A program made the translations under genes and the position numbers. Below, in pieces: positions 9,477 to 20,500 of a stretch of 20,710 bases of DNA. The notes below the pieces were generated by a model that did not search any database, had not been told where the DNA came from, and was given only the letters and a program-made list of their open reading frames with translations. Every line of letters starts with the position of its first letter. The first letter of the stretch is position 1. The DNA is from Scleroderma bovista (taxonomy: Eukaryota; Basidiomycota; Agaricomycetes; Boletales; Sclerodermataceae): positions 1 to 20,710 of the forward strand of contig JAYMGJ010000800.1 of NCBI GenBank assembly GCA_037178675.1, read 5' to 3'.

Positions 9477-9585
9477 CTGGCTAGCGAGGATGTGTGCACA
9501 GTGGTGGGTCATTAGCGATGGCTTATGGCGTCCTTTGTGTACCCTCTGGCTAGCAGGGATATGCCCACAGTGCTTGGCCAATGGG
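9477..9585. repeat. Diverged direct repeat, 69-bp period
   Basis: CTGGCTAGCGAGGATGTGTG at 9477 and CTGGCTAGCAGGGATATGCC at 9546 start two similar blocks. Both continue with CACAGTG and then GG..CA.T. A weaker third relative (GATATGGCTGCACATGTG) lies near 9394. The area looks like a short, old tandem duplication in noncoding DNA. An open frame on the plus strand through 9322-9723 includes it, and its translation is repetitive because of the duplication. Confidence 0.45.
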
Positions 9586-10798
9586 TCACTCAGGTGTCCC
9601 TCACTGTTTGGTGGTGTACGCCTGTCTCCCCACTATGGTAATATGGTTTTTCTCTTTACAAATATGTACCACCAATGGATTGAAGATACATGTCGACTGC
9701 CCCAGCCTGCTGGTAACTGGTAAGTGCCAAGAAGTCCTCAAAGCTGATACACTTTTGATTTATTTCCTTGCAGTTGCATATGATGAAAATACAACGGCGG
9801 CTTCCCATCACTGATATCCCAGGTACAGGCAATTTGATAGCGGATGGCTTTAGATCTTTCCACCGATCTCCTTTGATATGGACCCTGCTCCACTTGATTG
9901 ATGACTAGTTCATTGCCCACAGCTGCAAACATGACCTCGACAGGTCGAGCCAGAGCTTCCTTTTATCAGGTTTCCCCCCTTCCTAAATCCTCCCGAACTG
10001 TGTGACGATTACACCATTCAGGGACTTTAAACTGCATGGGATTCTTTTCGCCCAGCTGAAGAAGATCGGATCATGGGGATGAGGATGAGGACATTGAGCT
10101 GGATGGCATGGGCATCCCAACTCTTGCACTTCTTCACGTCAAGCATAATACGGATGAGTGTACTAAGAGTAACAAACAAACACAAGATGAAGCATACCTC
10201 AGATGCAGTGCCAGGTACACCCGTCAGAAAGAAAGTGGGGATCTGTGGATCGTCAAGGGGTAACTACAACACATTAGTCCTATTTACTACACGTGCTACT
10301 GGCTAGATACTGAATCACATTTGTAAGGGCATTCGAGCTTCAGATTGCCTTTTCCAAGCCTCGGTGGACTTTCACCACCAGTCGCTTCTGAATTAAACAA
10401 CATTTGGGATCAGGATGACTTCTTGAAATTGTGGCCATAGATTGTGATCAGCTGATCATTTGCACTGAAGCTCCATTTGTATATCAGATCGCTCGTTAAC
10501 CCTTTTGTAAAGATGAGGCTAGGAGGTGCGTCTCCCGATTTCGATGCTTGCATAGACAACATCGCTTATGTGGCATCAGAAGCCGTCTTTGGTCAATCAG
10601 GAAAAGATGTTCGGAGCGAGGATTTCTAGATGAAGATGCGGGAGGTTAAAGCAAGTACGTCAAAATGTTTGGACACATTCGGGCTCACCGCCGGGTATGT
10701 ATCCCCTGCTTATATTGGTGCATTGTTATGCTCGCTTTGATCTGTTATGGAGGTGACTACGCAGCATAACCAATGGCAACAGGTGGACAAGGTTATTT
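9586..10798. other. No gene named; one short acidic open frame
   Basis: Most of this stretch shows nothing. One plus-strand frame, open from about 10059 to the TAA at 10262, translates to a gene-like sequence with an acidic start (DHGDEDEDIELDG) followed by a polar stretch ending in LWIVKG. It has no confident start or splice partner and no family I recognise. It may be a single exon left from a decayed gene. Confidence 0.25.
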
Positions 10799-11010
10799 GC
10801 TGGCAGCCAAGTTGAACTCCAAAATGTTCATTTAGATCCCCTGGAACATTTGATATTGTGCCATATGCTGACTGGCCAAAATGACAAGACTTGACACCTC
10901 CAAAACCAAAGTTGGGAGCCAAAACCAAAAAATACAATGCTAATGTCTGCGTGAAACGCAAAAATGTCACTCAGGAAGACCGATATATGCTGGCAGTCAA
11001 AGTTGCCTAG
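10799..11010. repeat. Diverged repeat around TGCTGGCAG-YCAA
   Basis: TGCTGGCAGCCAAGTTG near 10799 and TGCTGGCAGTCAAAGTTG near 10988 are close matches. A weaker form (TGCTGACTGGCCAAAATG) lies near 10867, and AGCCAAAACCAAAAAA-type A/C-rich text lies between. A minus-strand frame of 86 codons (10710-10970) covers part of this and contains GFGGVKSCHFGQSAYGT. It is isolated and I do not call it a gene. The block may be a small nonautonomous element or a duplication relic. Confidence 0.3.
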
Positions 11011-11547
11011 TAGCGGCTTTCAAATGTACATAGCCAATGTTTACTCAGGATGGGTAGCCTACAATAGTCACAAAATCTGTAGTTAGAATCCCCACTGCTG
11101 CATTATCCATTTCTCCTCCTCAAATTCCTTAGTGCCTTGCTCCACTTTGGTGCATATTGTACAACTTCATGAGATTCCACGTGCCAACAGGTGTTACAAT
11201 AAAAATAAAATACATGAACAGCCTGTGCATGGAGTGGCAATAGTAATAGTGCTAAGATTCTGTTCCCTTTCCCCCCTCTGTCATGACAGATCTAAGTGCA
11301 TTTGAACCAAGGTAACTGTACATCTATCTCCTTCCTCCATCAAAAAAATATATTATACCACAATCCTCAGGCCTGGTCTAGTTCTGAGTGATAGCATGAC
11401 ATCGCTAACCAAGCACTAACCCTAACATCTTGACCCCCCAAGTATGTGTCACTTTTCTTGACCCAACCCTTCCTCTTTTTAGTGGCTGACATTCTCCTCT
11501 TCCACAGCTGTTCTCCTCTTCCAACTTCTACCCACCTGCCCCCCAAT
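11011..11547. other. Upstream region of the large pseudogene, no gene
   Basis: This intergenic stretch contains AT-rich patches (ATAAAAATAAAATACATG near 11200, AAAAAAATATATTATACC near 11343). A strongly pyrimidine-rich tract from about 11420 to 11545 sits just before the proposed start codon at 11548. CT-rich tracts before start codons are common in filamentous fungal promoters, so this may be the former promoter of the downstream gene. Confidence 0.4.
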
Positions 11548-14500
11548 ATGAGTGAATATGAGTCTGATGTACCGTGCGTGTTCTCTCCTTCAAGATCAGT
11601 GCTCATATAACAACTTGTCTCATAGCATTGCTGATCACCTTGACCATCAGGGTGATCTTGCTCAGGTAGATGAGGAACACCATGATGCTCCCTTCAACAT
11701 TGCAGATATACCCCAGCAACTTACCACCTCTGATGCCCATTTGCAAAAGGATGTACATCTGGCACTTTACCAACATGACATTGGCCATGACAAGAAATAT
11801 GTTGAACAGTTCAAAAGTACCAACCCAGAGGCGGTCAAATTAAGCACCTTGCGCAAGCAACATGATCAGCCTCTTCTGGGCCTGCCATTTCTTTGTTAAA
11901 ACACTGCCATCATCTTGTCATTGATCATCGCTATCTTGTCAACACTGGAGATTCTAATGTTATGCCTTGTGTCAGCCCACACTATCTGGATTATACCATG
12001 TACATTGGTTCTCGACGTGGTCTTGATGCTGCACTCCCAAAGGTCCAGGTGGATCATAACTGGACTGCAAAACTCACGTTCAATATGACTCAATGTCTGT
12101 GGCCCACCAAAAATGCCTCAGCTCTTTCATTTGATCCCACTGGGCGCATGATGTATATTGGCAGTCATCTTGATGACCAACTGTGGTTGGCCATGGTCCC
12201 TACTGCCTTATTTTCTCGCAACAATCCTAACAGTGCCCGCAAACGACTCCCCATTCTCAATGGGAACACCACAGCGCTCTCCACCCCCCATCAATTAATG
12301 CTTGTTATGTTCTTCGCCCATGTTCTCTCAACGATACCTCTAGATGACATGCACTCCATGGAAGCCTATCCTGATCCATTGACCTGGCAATCTGTCAGAG
12401 ATTCCACAGATATAATGTGAGTTGATCATTTAACACTCCTTTTGTCCTGTGCAAAACCATTGCCCTCTCTGTATGCACAAAAACCAATACAGTAGAAACA
12501 CATCTCATATCCTTTTTCAGGGCTTGCTTTGGTGAAACACGCCGCAACTTCACACTACGCCTAAATGATCTACGTGAACTTCACCGAGGGTTTGAGGATC
12601 TCTGGCCTGTGTGGGTTGAGAATTCTCCCCCCTCTTGGAAGCTTGATGAATTCCTCCAAAACAACATCCCCATTGGAGTTACTATCCGCTATGGTAAAAA
12701 TCAGCCTGTAATGGTCCCTGGTTCCCTTGTACACGAAAAGCTCAATTGGCACAATGACCGTAATTTTCACCATATTCATCAATTTACCTTTTCCCTCGCC
12801 ACTCATATCAGGTTCGTTTTGGGGCCCTTTTTCATCTCCCCTCTCAAACCTTTCATCTACTAGTTGCCTCATTGTTGACAATTGGATTGACATTCCACTT
12901 GAGCAAATCTGGAATCACAATCCTGTCCTCTATGATTCCTGTAATGAGGATATCAGGGAAGAGGTTGATCTTGACAACATTGGCCTCCTCGATGTTGATG
13001 GGTGCAAAATCAATGTATATGATGACTTAGGTTTTTGTGTCCCTCGACGTAGGCTGGTAGATTGCACCCCCTGTGGCACTCTCCTTGACCTTGAATGTCT
13101 TCATGAATTATTTGCACTGGAGGATTATCATGGGCGAGTGCCTAACAATGCCAATTTCACCATGTATCCACTTGCTTTCACTAAAACCCTTGGAAAATGT
13201 CTAGTCCCCCTCGATTATGCCCATTTTCTCTCACCAGCTGGAAAAGGTTGATGCTGTCCTTTGCCCTCCCATTCCGGAAGAAACAACAGACTTAGACTCG
13301 CACTCTGACAGCGGCAGTGATGCTCCCCGAAGAGGTGCATCTGTCATCACAGGTTTCAGATGTCAAGTATACAACTCCCTCTCCCATCGTGTTCGCAATG
13401 AGGCAAAGTTTCACTTTGTTCAGCTTGGCATGGTCACAAATGCACTTGCTGGCTCAGGGGTCAAATCTGTTCCTCGCAAGGCTCACTGGTCCAGACAGGT
13501 CAGGTTCTGCAAACAAGGCCTCCCTCATAATAGATTTAGCCAGAAGGTCTCTGGGGATGGTCAGCCACAAGATCTGCGCTTTGAAAATACATATATAATC
13601 AATGTCCACAGGATGATTCCTCAGCATCGCAAGGGATCATGAGTTTTCATGATGTTCTACACCTGCCTGCATGCTAATCTTCATTTCTGATCCAATAGCT
13701 CCATCTATGAACTTGTCATATCTCCCTTGTTGACTGCATGGGCCCATCCAACCATCCTTTCCCCAATCAAGGATGTTCTAGTGGTATTCAAACCAAATGT
13801 ACGTTATTCCACCTTCTTACCATGTATAGTGTGAACCCAACTGTGATGTTCAGGTCATTCCAGAGCTTTTCAAGGCTGCCACATATCCTATTACCACTCT
13901 CATCGGAATGTTTTGAAAAAAGCACCATGAGGAAGTTAAGAATGGTGCCACTATCGATCCTTGTGTCATTGAGGTCTTGTTGATGCTTGAACGTACTCTG
14001 AACTATGCGCACACTGGCAATGCAGCTGTCCTTTGCAAAAAACTGATGGACCACTCATGGCTATCACTCGGCTTGATCAAGGATGGCTTTCCATGCCTAT
14101 CTGATGCATTTCTTGCCCATGGAGGACTCTCACTTGGCGAACTCATGGTCTGTAGCACTGGTTGGCCGATAGATTTGAAGACACACCGCCCATTGACATC
14201 TTCCAAAAGGTCTCAGCAGTTGACTTATGGTGATGCTTTTTATGAGGTATGTCTCCAGATATGCACCATCCTACTATCTCCATCTTTGTTCATTGCATGT
14301 CCTTACATATGCTCTGTAGGCATATGAAGCATGCTTCATGATTCATCTCTCTATGGACAACATGCCCAAAACTGCCTATCCTTCCATCGACAACATGTTG
14401 TTGAAGTGGTCCTGCTATGCTGCCGAAATTGCTCTCTGTGTTTACTTTCAAGACATAAGGAAACTCGTCCATGATAATGTACATGCTATCTTGCAACCAC

Positions 14501-15995
14501 TCCTCAATTCCAATGATCATGCTGTCAAACAGGATGCTAAGGACAGATCTGCATCCCTCTCTAAATGGTGCGATGAGGATTATCCCCTCTCTTATGATCC
14601 ACATGCATGTCCTCTCAAACCTCCTTCGCTCCATAACTCCTCAACAAGAACTTCAATGTTTCAAATTGATGGCATCATCTCTTGGTCAGAAGCCATTATC
14701 CTTTTTTGTTGATACAATAATTTGTCATGCCTCTGGTCAAAATCACCGCCGCCAGCCTCCTTTCATCCAGGGTGGTCATTTTCTCTCTGTCATCTGTGTC
14801 GCCGTCGATGAAATTCATTCTAACACTTCCATTTCTGGGCATGCTGGTCCAAGTGAAACAATGTTCATACGAAATGCTATCATGCTTGCTTGCGAAGCAC
14901 TTCACATCAATCATGTCCCTTGGTCTCGAAATCAAGACAATTATTCTGGCCGTCCTGCCACCACCATTGTCCATGACGTTTGGCTCAACCTTGGAGCCAA
15001 AGACAAGACCTTACCCCCCGCATTTCTTTCCTGACAACAATCAAACAATGCCCTGGCCTTCCAGGCTTCTCAACAGATTCAGGCCGAAGATTCTCGTGCC
15101 CAGTGGTCTGCCCTTGATGTTGGTCTTAACACATTTCATACCGTTCTTCACAAGACCAGCCTCCCAAGTGAGTGGGACATCAAGCATGTCATGGATGACA
15201 CACCTTCCTATATCACTGAAGCATACCACCACATCCAACGTACTTATAACAGCTCTGAGCCTCTCCATCAGCTCGCTGTCATTTGTTCTATCATTTGTGC
15301 TGGAATCATCCCCCAAAATTTTCCCCCAGAGATGAAGGAGATCCCCAAAAACAAGACTCATTACCCCTGCTACATCCAGGCTCTGGAATGGGTTTCTAGA
15401 GACCGAAGGGGCATTGCCCTTCCAGAACCTTTCATTACCATGGTCTCGACGTTCATCATCACCATGTATGATGACACAGCTCCACTATGGACACAACCAG
15501 ACCAGAAATCAGTCAAGTCAGCATGGTTCAAAAAGCATTGTGCATATCCAAACTCTACTTCTATTGTTCAGCCCTCCTTTGACGTTCCCATGTTCCATAG
15601 CTGCCAAAGGTATCACTGCCCTGCTACTTTGTCGACTTGGCCTTGCTTCTGCAGAAAATCCTGGAGCCTTTTTCTCTGCACAATGGAAGAAGTCCATCTG
15701 TCCTCTGTCAAAGGTCCTGATCCGAGAACGACATGCTGAAGTCATTCGTTTGCTATCCACAGGTGACAAATACTCTGGGTATGATGTCATGACATTCCTT
15801 GCTGGCTCTCTCACCGCAGATCATCTTGCTGAATCATCTCTGTATGTCACTGCTTGCACTGCACATATTCTGACAGAGGTGGCCTCATCTTCCAAGCACA
15901 CTGTGAGGGACTGGTCTGATGCTGATGATGACAGCATCATCACTAGCAACATGGTTGGTAAATCAAAGAAGAGAAAGGGCCACTCTCACACTTAA
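11548..15995 (+). pseudogene. Large multi-exon pseudogene, unknown protein family (about 1365 codons)
   Basis: I cannot assign a function. The frame starts MSEYESDVP at 11548 and ends at TAA 15993-15995. Supported introns: 11574-11625, 12417-12520, 13799-13853 and 14247-14319, all GT-AG. A fifth at 13639-13698 has AT where GT is expected. Frames join well across these points. Breaks: single-base shifts near 11892 (T run), 12817-12820 (T run), 13242-13245 (A run), about 14580-14615 and 15595-15596, plus TGA at 13914-13916 and TGA at 15032-15034. Readable blocks include SPHYLDYTMYIGSRRGLDAA, SFDPTGRMMYIG, GFCVPRRRLVDCTPCGTLLD, YNSLSHRVRNEAKFHFVQLG, DLRFENTYIINV and NYAHTGNAAVLCKKLMD. The C-terminus is acidic (DWSDADDDS) then basic (KSKKRK), so a nuclear protein is conceivable. 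From memory it resembles large uncharacterised proteins repeated in mushroom genomes; I cannot verify that here. Confidence 0.75.
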
Positions 15996-16339
15996 TTACT
16001 ATAAACTCTCTCATTCCCGGGTTGATCATGTCATTGGATGTGCATGTCATATTCATTTTTGTCCTATGTTGGGGTAAATATAAGTGTGACTCACATCCCA
16101 CTGTCCCATTGGATCCCCAGGTCTGATCTTTCATATTCATCGAATTCTCTTAGCTGTTTCTTCATTGTTTATCATAAGGCACCTTGCTTAACAACTCAAG
16201 CACTCATTGTCCTTCTGTCATACCCTATACGAAACATCATAGTTGGAGAGGGAATGATTGAGAGTTTGATGTGGGTCAGGAATGAGAGGATCATATTCAA
16301 TTGGTTCCAGGTATGTCTTGGTCTAAAAGTTTGTATAAC
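15996..16339. other. Spacer between the pseudogene and the motif cluster
   Basis: No supported coding sequence. The stretch contains the pseudogene's former 3' region and probably the outer border of the putative KDZ element, but I could not find an obvious terminal inverted repeat or target duplication. The other end of that element lies outside the window, so the border cannot be fixed here. Confidence 0.4.
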
Positions 16340-16634
16340 ACCAGTATAACCAACACCAGTTTGTATGCTACCGGTGGGACAGTTACCAGTCAGTATAATA
16401 GTTGTACGCCCATTGCCAGTTGATATGCTACTGCTATACCTATTATCCAGTGTAATACCGGGATGACCATCACTGGTCACTACATCACTGGTCTGGTCTC
16501 TGTCTTCAAATACAATCCTGACAGGCTTATATTGCAAGCATCATGATTGCCGGTGTGTACATGATTATTACCAGTCAATACCCCACATTTATTACCGGTG
16601 ACCATTCCTCTGTGTCTTGTATGTGCCCTACCGG
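16340..16634. repeat. Cluster of ACCAGT/ACCGGT motifs, putative subterminal repeats
   Basis: ACCAGT occurs at 16340, 16355, 16385 and 16570. ACCGGT occurs at 16370 and 16594. The reverse complement ACTGGT occurs at 16472 and 16487. Partial forms (CCAGT, CCGGT or ACCGG) are at 16416, 16447, 16550 and 16630. That makes about a dozen copies in 295 bp, often preceded by TAT or TTATT. Short repeated motifs in both orientations near an element end are typical of subterminal transposase-binding arrays in several DNA transposon superfamilies. The cluster lies just outside the small gene paired with the KDZ transposase. The binding role is inferred, not shown. Confidence 0.5.
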
Positions 16635-16750
16635 CCACCCATTCAACCAGCCTAAGGCAGGACTGCATCATGAATGTCACATGGACTGTGAGAAATATCA
16701 TTATCCTATTAAAGGCTTATATTTACCCAGGACCTCACTTGCCCGCAATC

Positions 16751-17516
16751 ATGTCTAACACCCTTGATGCCCACAATATCTCCCTCACTTTGCAATACAT
16801 TGGGGTTCGGTTCCGACGGTTTACCTATGTGCTACAGCAACCCAACCCACCTTCAAATTGGTTTGAGAATGTCATGATAGAATTTGTAAGATCACCTGAT
16901 TCTCATGGAAATCAATTCATATATTATACATTTAGCGCGTTCTTGAGCGATTGCTCTCTGCATGCAGTGCCTATGGTCTGATCATGCGGGTGCCTTATAT
17001 CGCAAACCAATTCCTGTGGTGTGCCACTCTGGCAAAGATGCAGCAGGAGGAGATACTGGAATACATGAAGGGTCATGATGTATTCATGATCAGGACATCT
17101 GAGTCACAGATTACCGGACTGATGCTACACCAATGGTGGGAGATGCCCGGTACCACATTCCCCGATGGATATGAATCCCGGCAAATCCCGCACATCATTT
17201 CGGAGGCCAAAGACTTTTTCCCTACTGTCTCGGTATGTATATTCCCTTGCCACCACATCCTGCCTTACATGATCAGCAGGATGGGACCGAGTCCTTACCA
17301 CTCCTCTTTGATGTCCCAAGAATGCCAAGGGACAGCATCAAATACATGATGAGTGGGTGTGATCTCATGCTGCATGAAATAGAGAAAGAGATGGGAAATG
17401 TACATATGGTGATGCAGGCTTCAGAGCAGCGGCTGAGTTTATTTGACAGTGTTCCCCATGTAAAAGAGCAATTGGGTAAGACATGGGAACGGTTTGTGAC
17501 AGATGAAAAGAAGTAG
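16751..17516 (+). pseudogene. Small three-exon gene of unknown function beside KDZ, one likely frameshift
   Basis: Exon 1 (16751-16885) starts MSNTLDAHNISLTLQYIGV and ends at donor GTAAGA. Exon 2 (16968-17232) holds YGLIMRVPYIANQFLWCATL and LMLHQWWEMPGTTFPDGYES, then donor GTATGT. Exon 3 (17277 or 17280 to 17516) ends FVTDEKK and has a helix-like, charged tail. The introns are 82 and 44-47 nt. The product would be about 213 residues, with no domain I recognise. Exon 1 ends in phase 0, but the good frame of exon 2 begins with T left over, so about two bases are missing near 16968; a missed splice choice is the alternative. It converges on the KDZ gene with 31 bp between stop codons, which suggests both belong to the same element. 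Confidence 0.6.
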
Positions 17517-17547
17517 ATATGTTTTACAACCTACAACAATGTAGTGT

Positions 17548-20500
17548 TTAAATGGAATAGAGCCAGTGATATATCTGACGTTGCCGGGCAGCATAACAGG
17601 CAATCCCGATCTCATCAGATCTCAATGCTGTTTGCTGGCGGTCTGACCAGAAATTCAACCTACTTTGGAAATAATTTCTGGTCCACTCCACCTCACATTG
17701 TAGCATCTCCACTTCCTCCTTCCACCGGTCCCTAAGTGCCTTGGACCGGAACCAATGAACCCGGTAAACTAGATTTCTGGTTAAGTACCGAAAGCATTTT
17801 GTGATGATGCTAAGACATACATTCAGACATCCAATCATTCCTATCAGTATCTCGGGGTACATCCATGGTCCAGAACCAAGGGAGGATATCATCCCTGTGG
17901 CCCCGAGCATTGGGGTCCAATATTGCAGTGGTGACTGAAAGGTCGGAGGCATGCAATTCCTGGTACCGGTCTAGAACCTGTCTATCGGCATGGAGAGCTA
18001 CCATCTGCCTGCGGCACCGGCAATATAATGAGGCATGGTGCTGTAGGGTGAGATCTGTGCTCGCTATCTGGCCCCATGCCCGGGTGGTCATATTATAATT
18101 ACTGGCTTGTCTAACATCTCGCCTAAAGATGATGGCCTTGTCAGCCAGTGCCAGTCTAATTTCATGAAGGCAATCATTGGCTTGCCCCTGTCTCAAGGAT
18201 AGTTCCTGTTCCACAAGGAATCCAAGTCCTAATCCCTGGAGACGGTCTATTCCAATATATGATGGCAGCAGTGGCAACATTGTTTCGGCATTTCCCTGTG
18301 TTGGCAAGATGAATGGATTTTCTATTTCCTCACCATCTGCTTGGTCGTCCTGAAATTGTAGGGCAGTGTCCAGTTCTACATCATCATCCCAGTCTTCACC
18401 CAGAAACTGTGTGGCTGATGCAACTAATCCCTCTAACTGGAATTGTAGCCAGTCTCGGCACCGTGCAATTGATAGCTGTTGTATTTCAGTTCTGGATGTG
18501 TTGAGCTGCCGAGCATCAATGGCTAGCATTACCTGTGCTCCTTCAACCTTCAATGCCTTAGCTATCCATGTGGTTGATCCCCGAAGCTGGTCTTGTTGTT
18601 GGTTGATAAGGTTCATTTCTATCAATTTCATTGTTGGTGCTTCAGGCCATATTCAGTAAGGTTAACTCCATTTTAAAACAACATACCCTTCTCCAGCTGA
18701 ACATCATATATATCCATTGCACGGGGATCCATCATCCGGTCATTCAATGCCTTTGCCTCCTGCTCCAACCACAATTGCCGGAGACCTTCCGGGACTTGGT
18801 TATTCAGTTTTTCAAAAGCTTCTGTAACCTCTGTCAACAAGCACTGGGCACCCCTCATTTTTCTCCTTAGAAACAATGCTTGTACACGTCAGCCAGCAGG
18901 GTCATGGTGAAGGGCATTGTTATACTCACGCATCCGGACCATCTTGACAAAATTGTGCTCATTCATTTGGAAATTGAGTAACTCTTGGCGATGCAGTGTT
19001 GCCATCCCCCTTGCAGATGGAGATATTATATTCAGTGAAGACCACAGTGTCTCCATGATCTCCCCATCCACTCTGCCAGCACCAGGAATAAAATCGGGGC
19101 ATATCTGGCAAAGCATTCTGTTTTATGCCCATGTACATGCCAAATACCGATCCCAGGCAAAATGCACAGTCCATCTGGTAGAGTGATGAATTTGTTGGAC
19201 TGAATCCACCGAGCCAAATTTCTACTATACTGGCAATTGATGTCATAAAATGTTATCACTTGTTGGTCGGGATTCAATGCATGCCGGACTGCATGCACCA
19301 GGGCATAGTCCATGTTTACCTGCCTGTAACCAGCTCAACAAACTCGAGATGACAATTATGAGAACCTACTGTTCTCCCTTCTGAAAGTCAACCATTGCAT
19401 GGGGGATGAAACATCCATGTCTTGCACATGCACATCCCCCAATCCCGGTGGATGACAGCTGTTTCCTTGCCGAATTTGCCTGATTAACTGCCCGGTGATT
19501 GCTACACTCCGATCGCTTTTCAAAGGATGAGATATAGAACTTCCAGTGGTGCATTCCCTCACCTCTATCCGATTTGCTGTGCCTGCCAAGTACTCCTTGT
19601 AGTTACCTGAGCCTACCATGAACCCCCTCCCATCCATCAGCCACACCTCATCTGCAGGGTTCCTCGGTCTCATGTACTCCGCCTTGAAATTTCCATCCAT
19701 CACTATCGACCTCAAAAATTTCCAGCTACAAAGAAAAATGAATCTCCCCATCCCAGTGGAGCTTAAACACATTACATACTGGGACACAGTATCATCAAGG
19801 TTCACTCCGGGCTGTGGACATGCTGGACAAAACAGCACAAGGTCGCCTGTCGATGAACCAATTTCACTATCATCAACTCCCTTCCATTTCATTAATTTTA
19901 ACACCCTCCACATCCTGGATACTCTAAGTAGCTCCCTGTATCTGTCCTATTACTGAGGTAAGACACATGTAATGTGTTTCTGGTCCACTCACCGGCACAA
20001 GGTGTGGAAAGGCATTGGATGTAATCCTGTGGAGTTTGCTGTAATAGTTCATGGCAGAGGTTCCACATTCCACATTATCCTGGATGAAGTCATCCAATAC
20101 CTGAAAGGTAAAGACAGTCCTTGGTTCCTTAGTGGTGGCAGGAAAGAGGCCGGCCATCATCAGCTGAAGGTGTGAATCCGGTGACCCCTGACAGTTGCAG
20201 TACATCACATCGCAGAATTGTACTCCCAAAGTGTGCACCACAGTCAAGAAGGTTCTGCTGTTCGGTACTTTGAGATGGGGAGGTGAGCCTGAATCCACAG
20301 ATTCCTCATGGTCCTGTGCTCCTTCCTCTAGGTCATCGGAGAAATCTAATTCTGCATGACCACCACTCGGACAAGGATCCCCACCATGTCCAAGGTGCAG
20401 CACCAACCCCACCTACAACATCAGACATTGTTATTGAGTCAGAATGAAAGCACTCACAAGCCGGAGAGAGGAGTCTTCAAAGAAGGCTGAATTCCATTGT

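Noticed and set aside
9322..9723. Plus-strand frame of 133 codons with internally repeated residues
   Set aside because: The repetition comes from a 69-bp DNA duplication, and the frame lacks any domain or splice context.
10710..10970. Minus-strand frame of 86 codons
   Set aside because: It overlaps a diverged repeat and has no exon partners or recognised motif.
11548..15995. The large pseudogene as a Plavaka or other DDE transposase
   Set aside because: None of the motifs I know for Plavaka or other DDE families appear in the readable blocks.
11548..17516. Possible TET/JBP-type dioxygenase gene, since such genes are linked to KDZ transposons in mushrooms
   Set aside because: I looked for the iron-binding HxD...H pattern in a suitable context in both plus-strand genes and found nothing convincing.
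19516..19562. Apparent frameshift in the KDZ gene between TANRIE and RSECSNHRAVNQ
   Set aside because: A 47-nt intron with donor GTGAGG and acceptor AAAAG joins the two frames in phase 0 and gives a conserved-looking KDZ sequence, so this is a splice junction, not damage.
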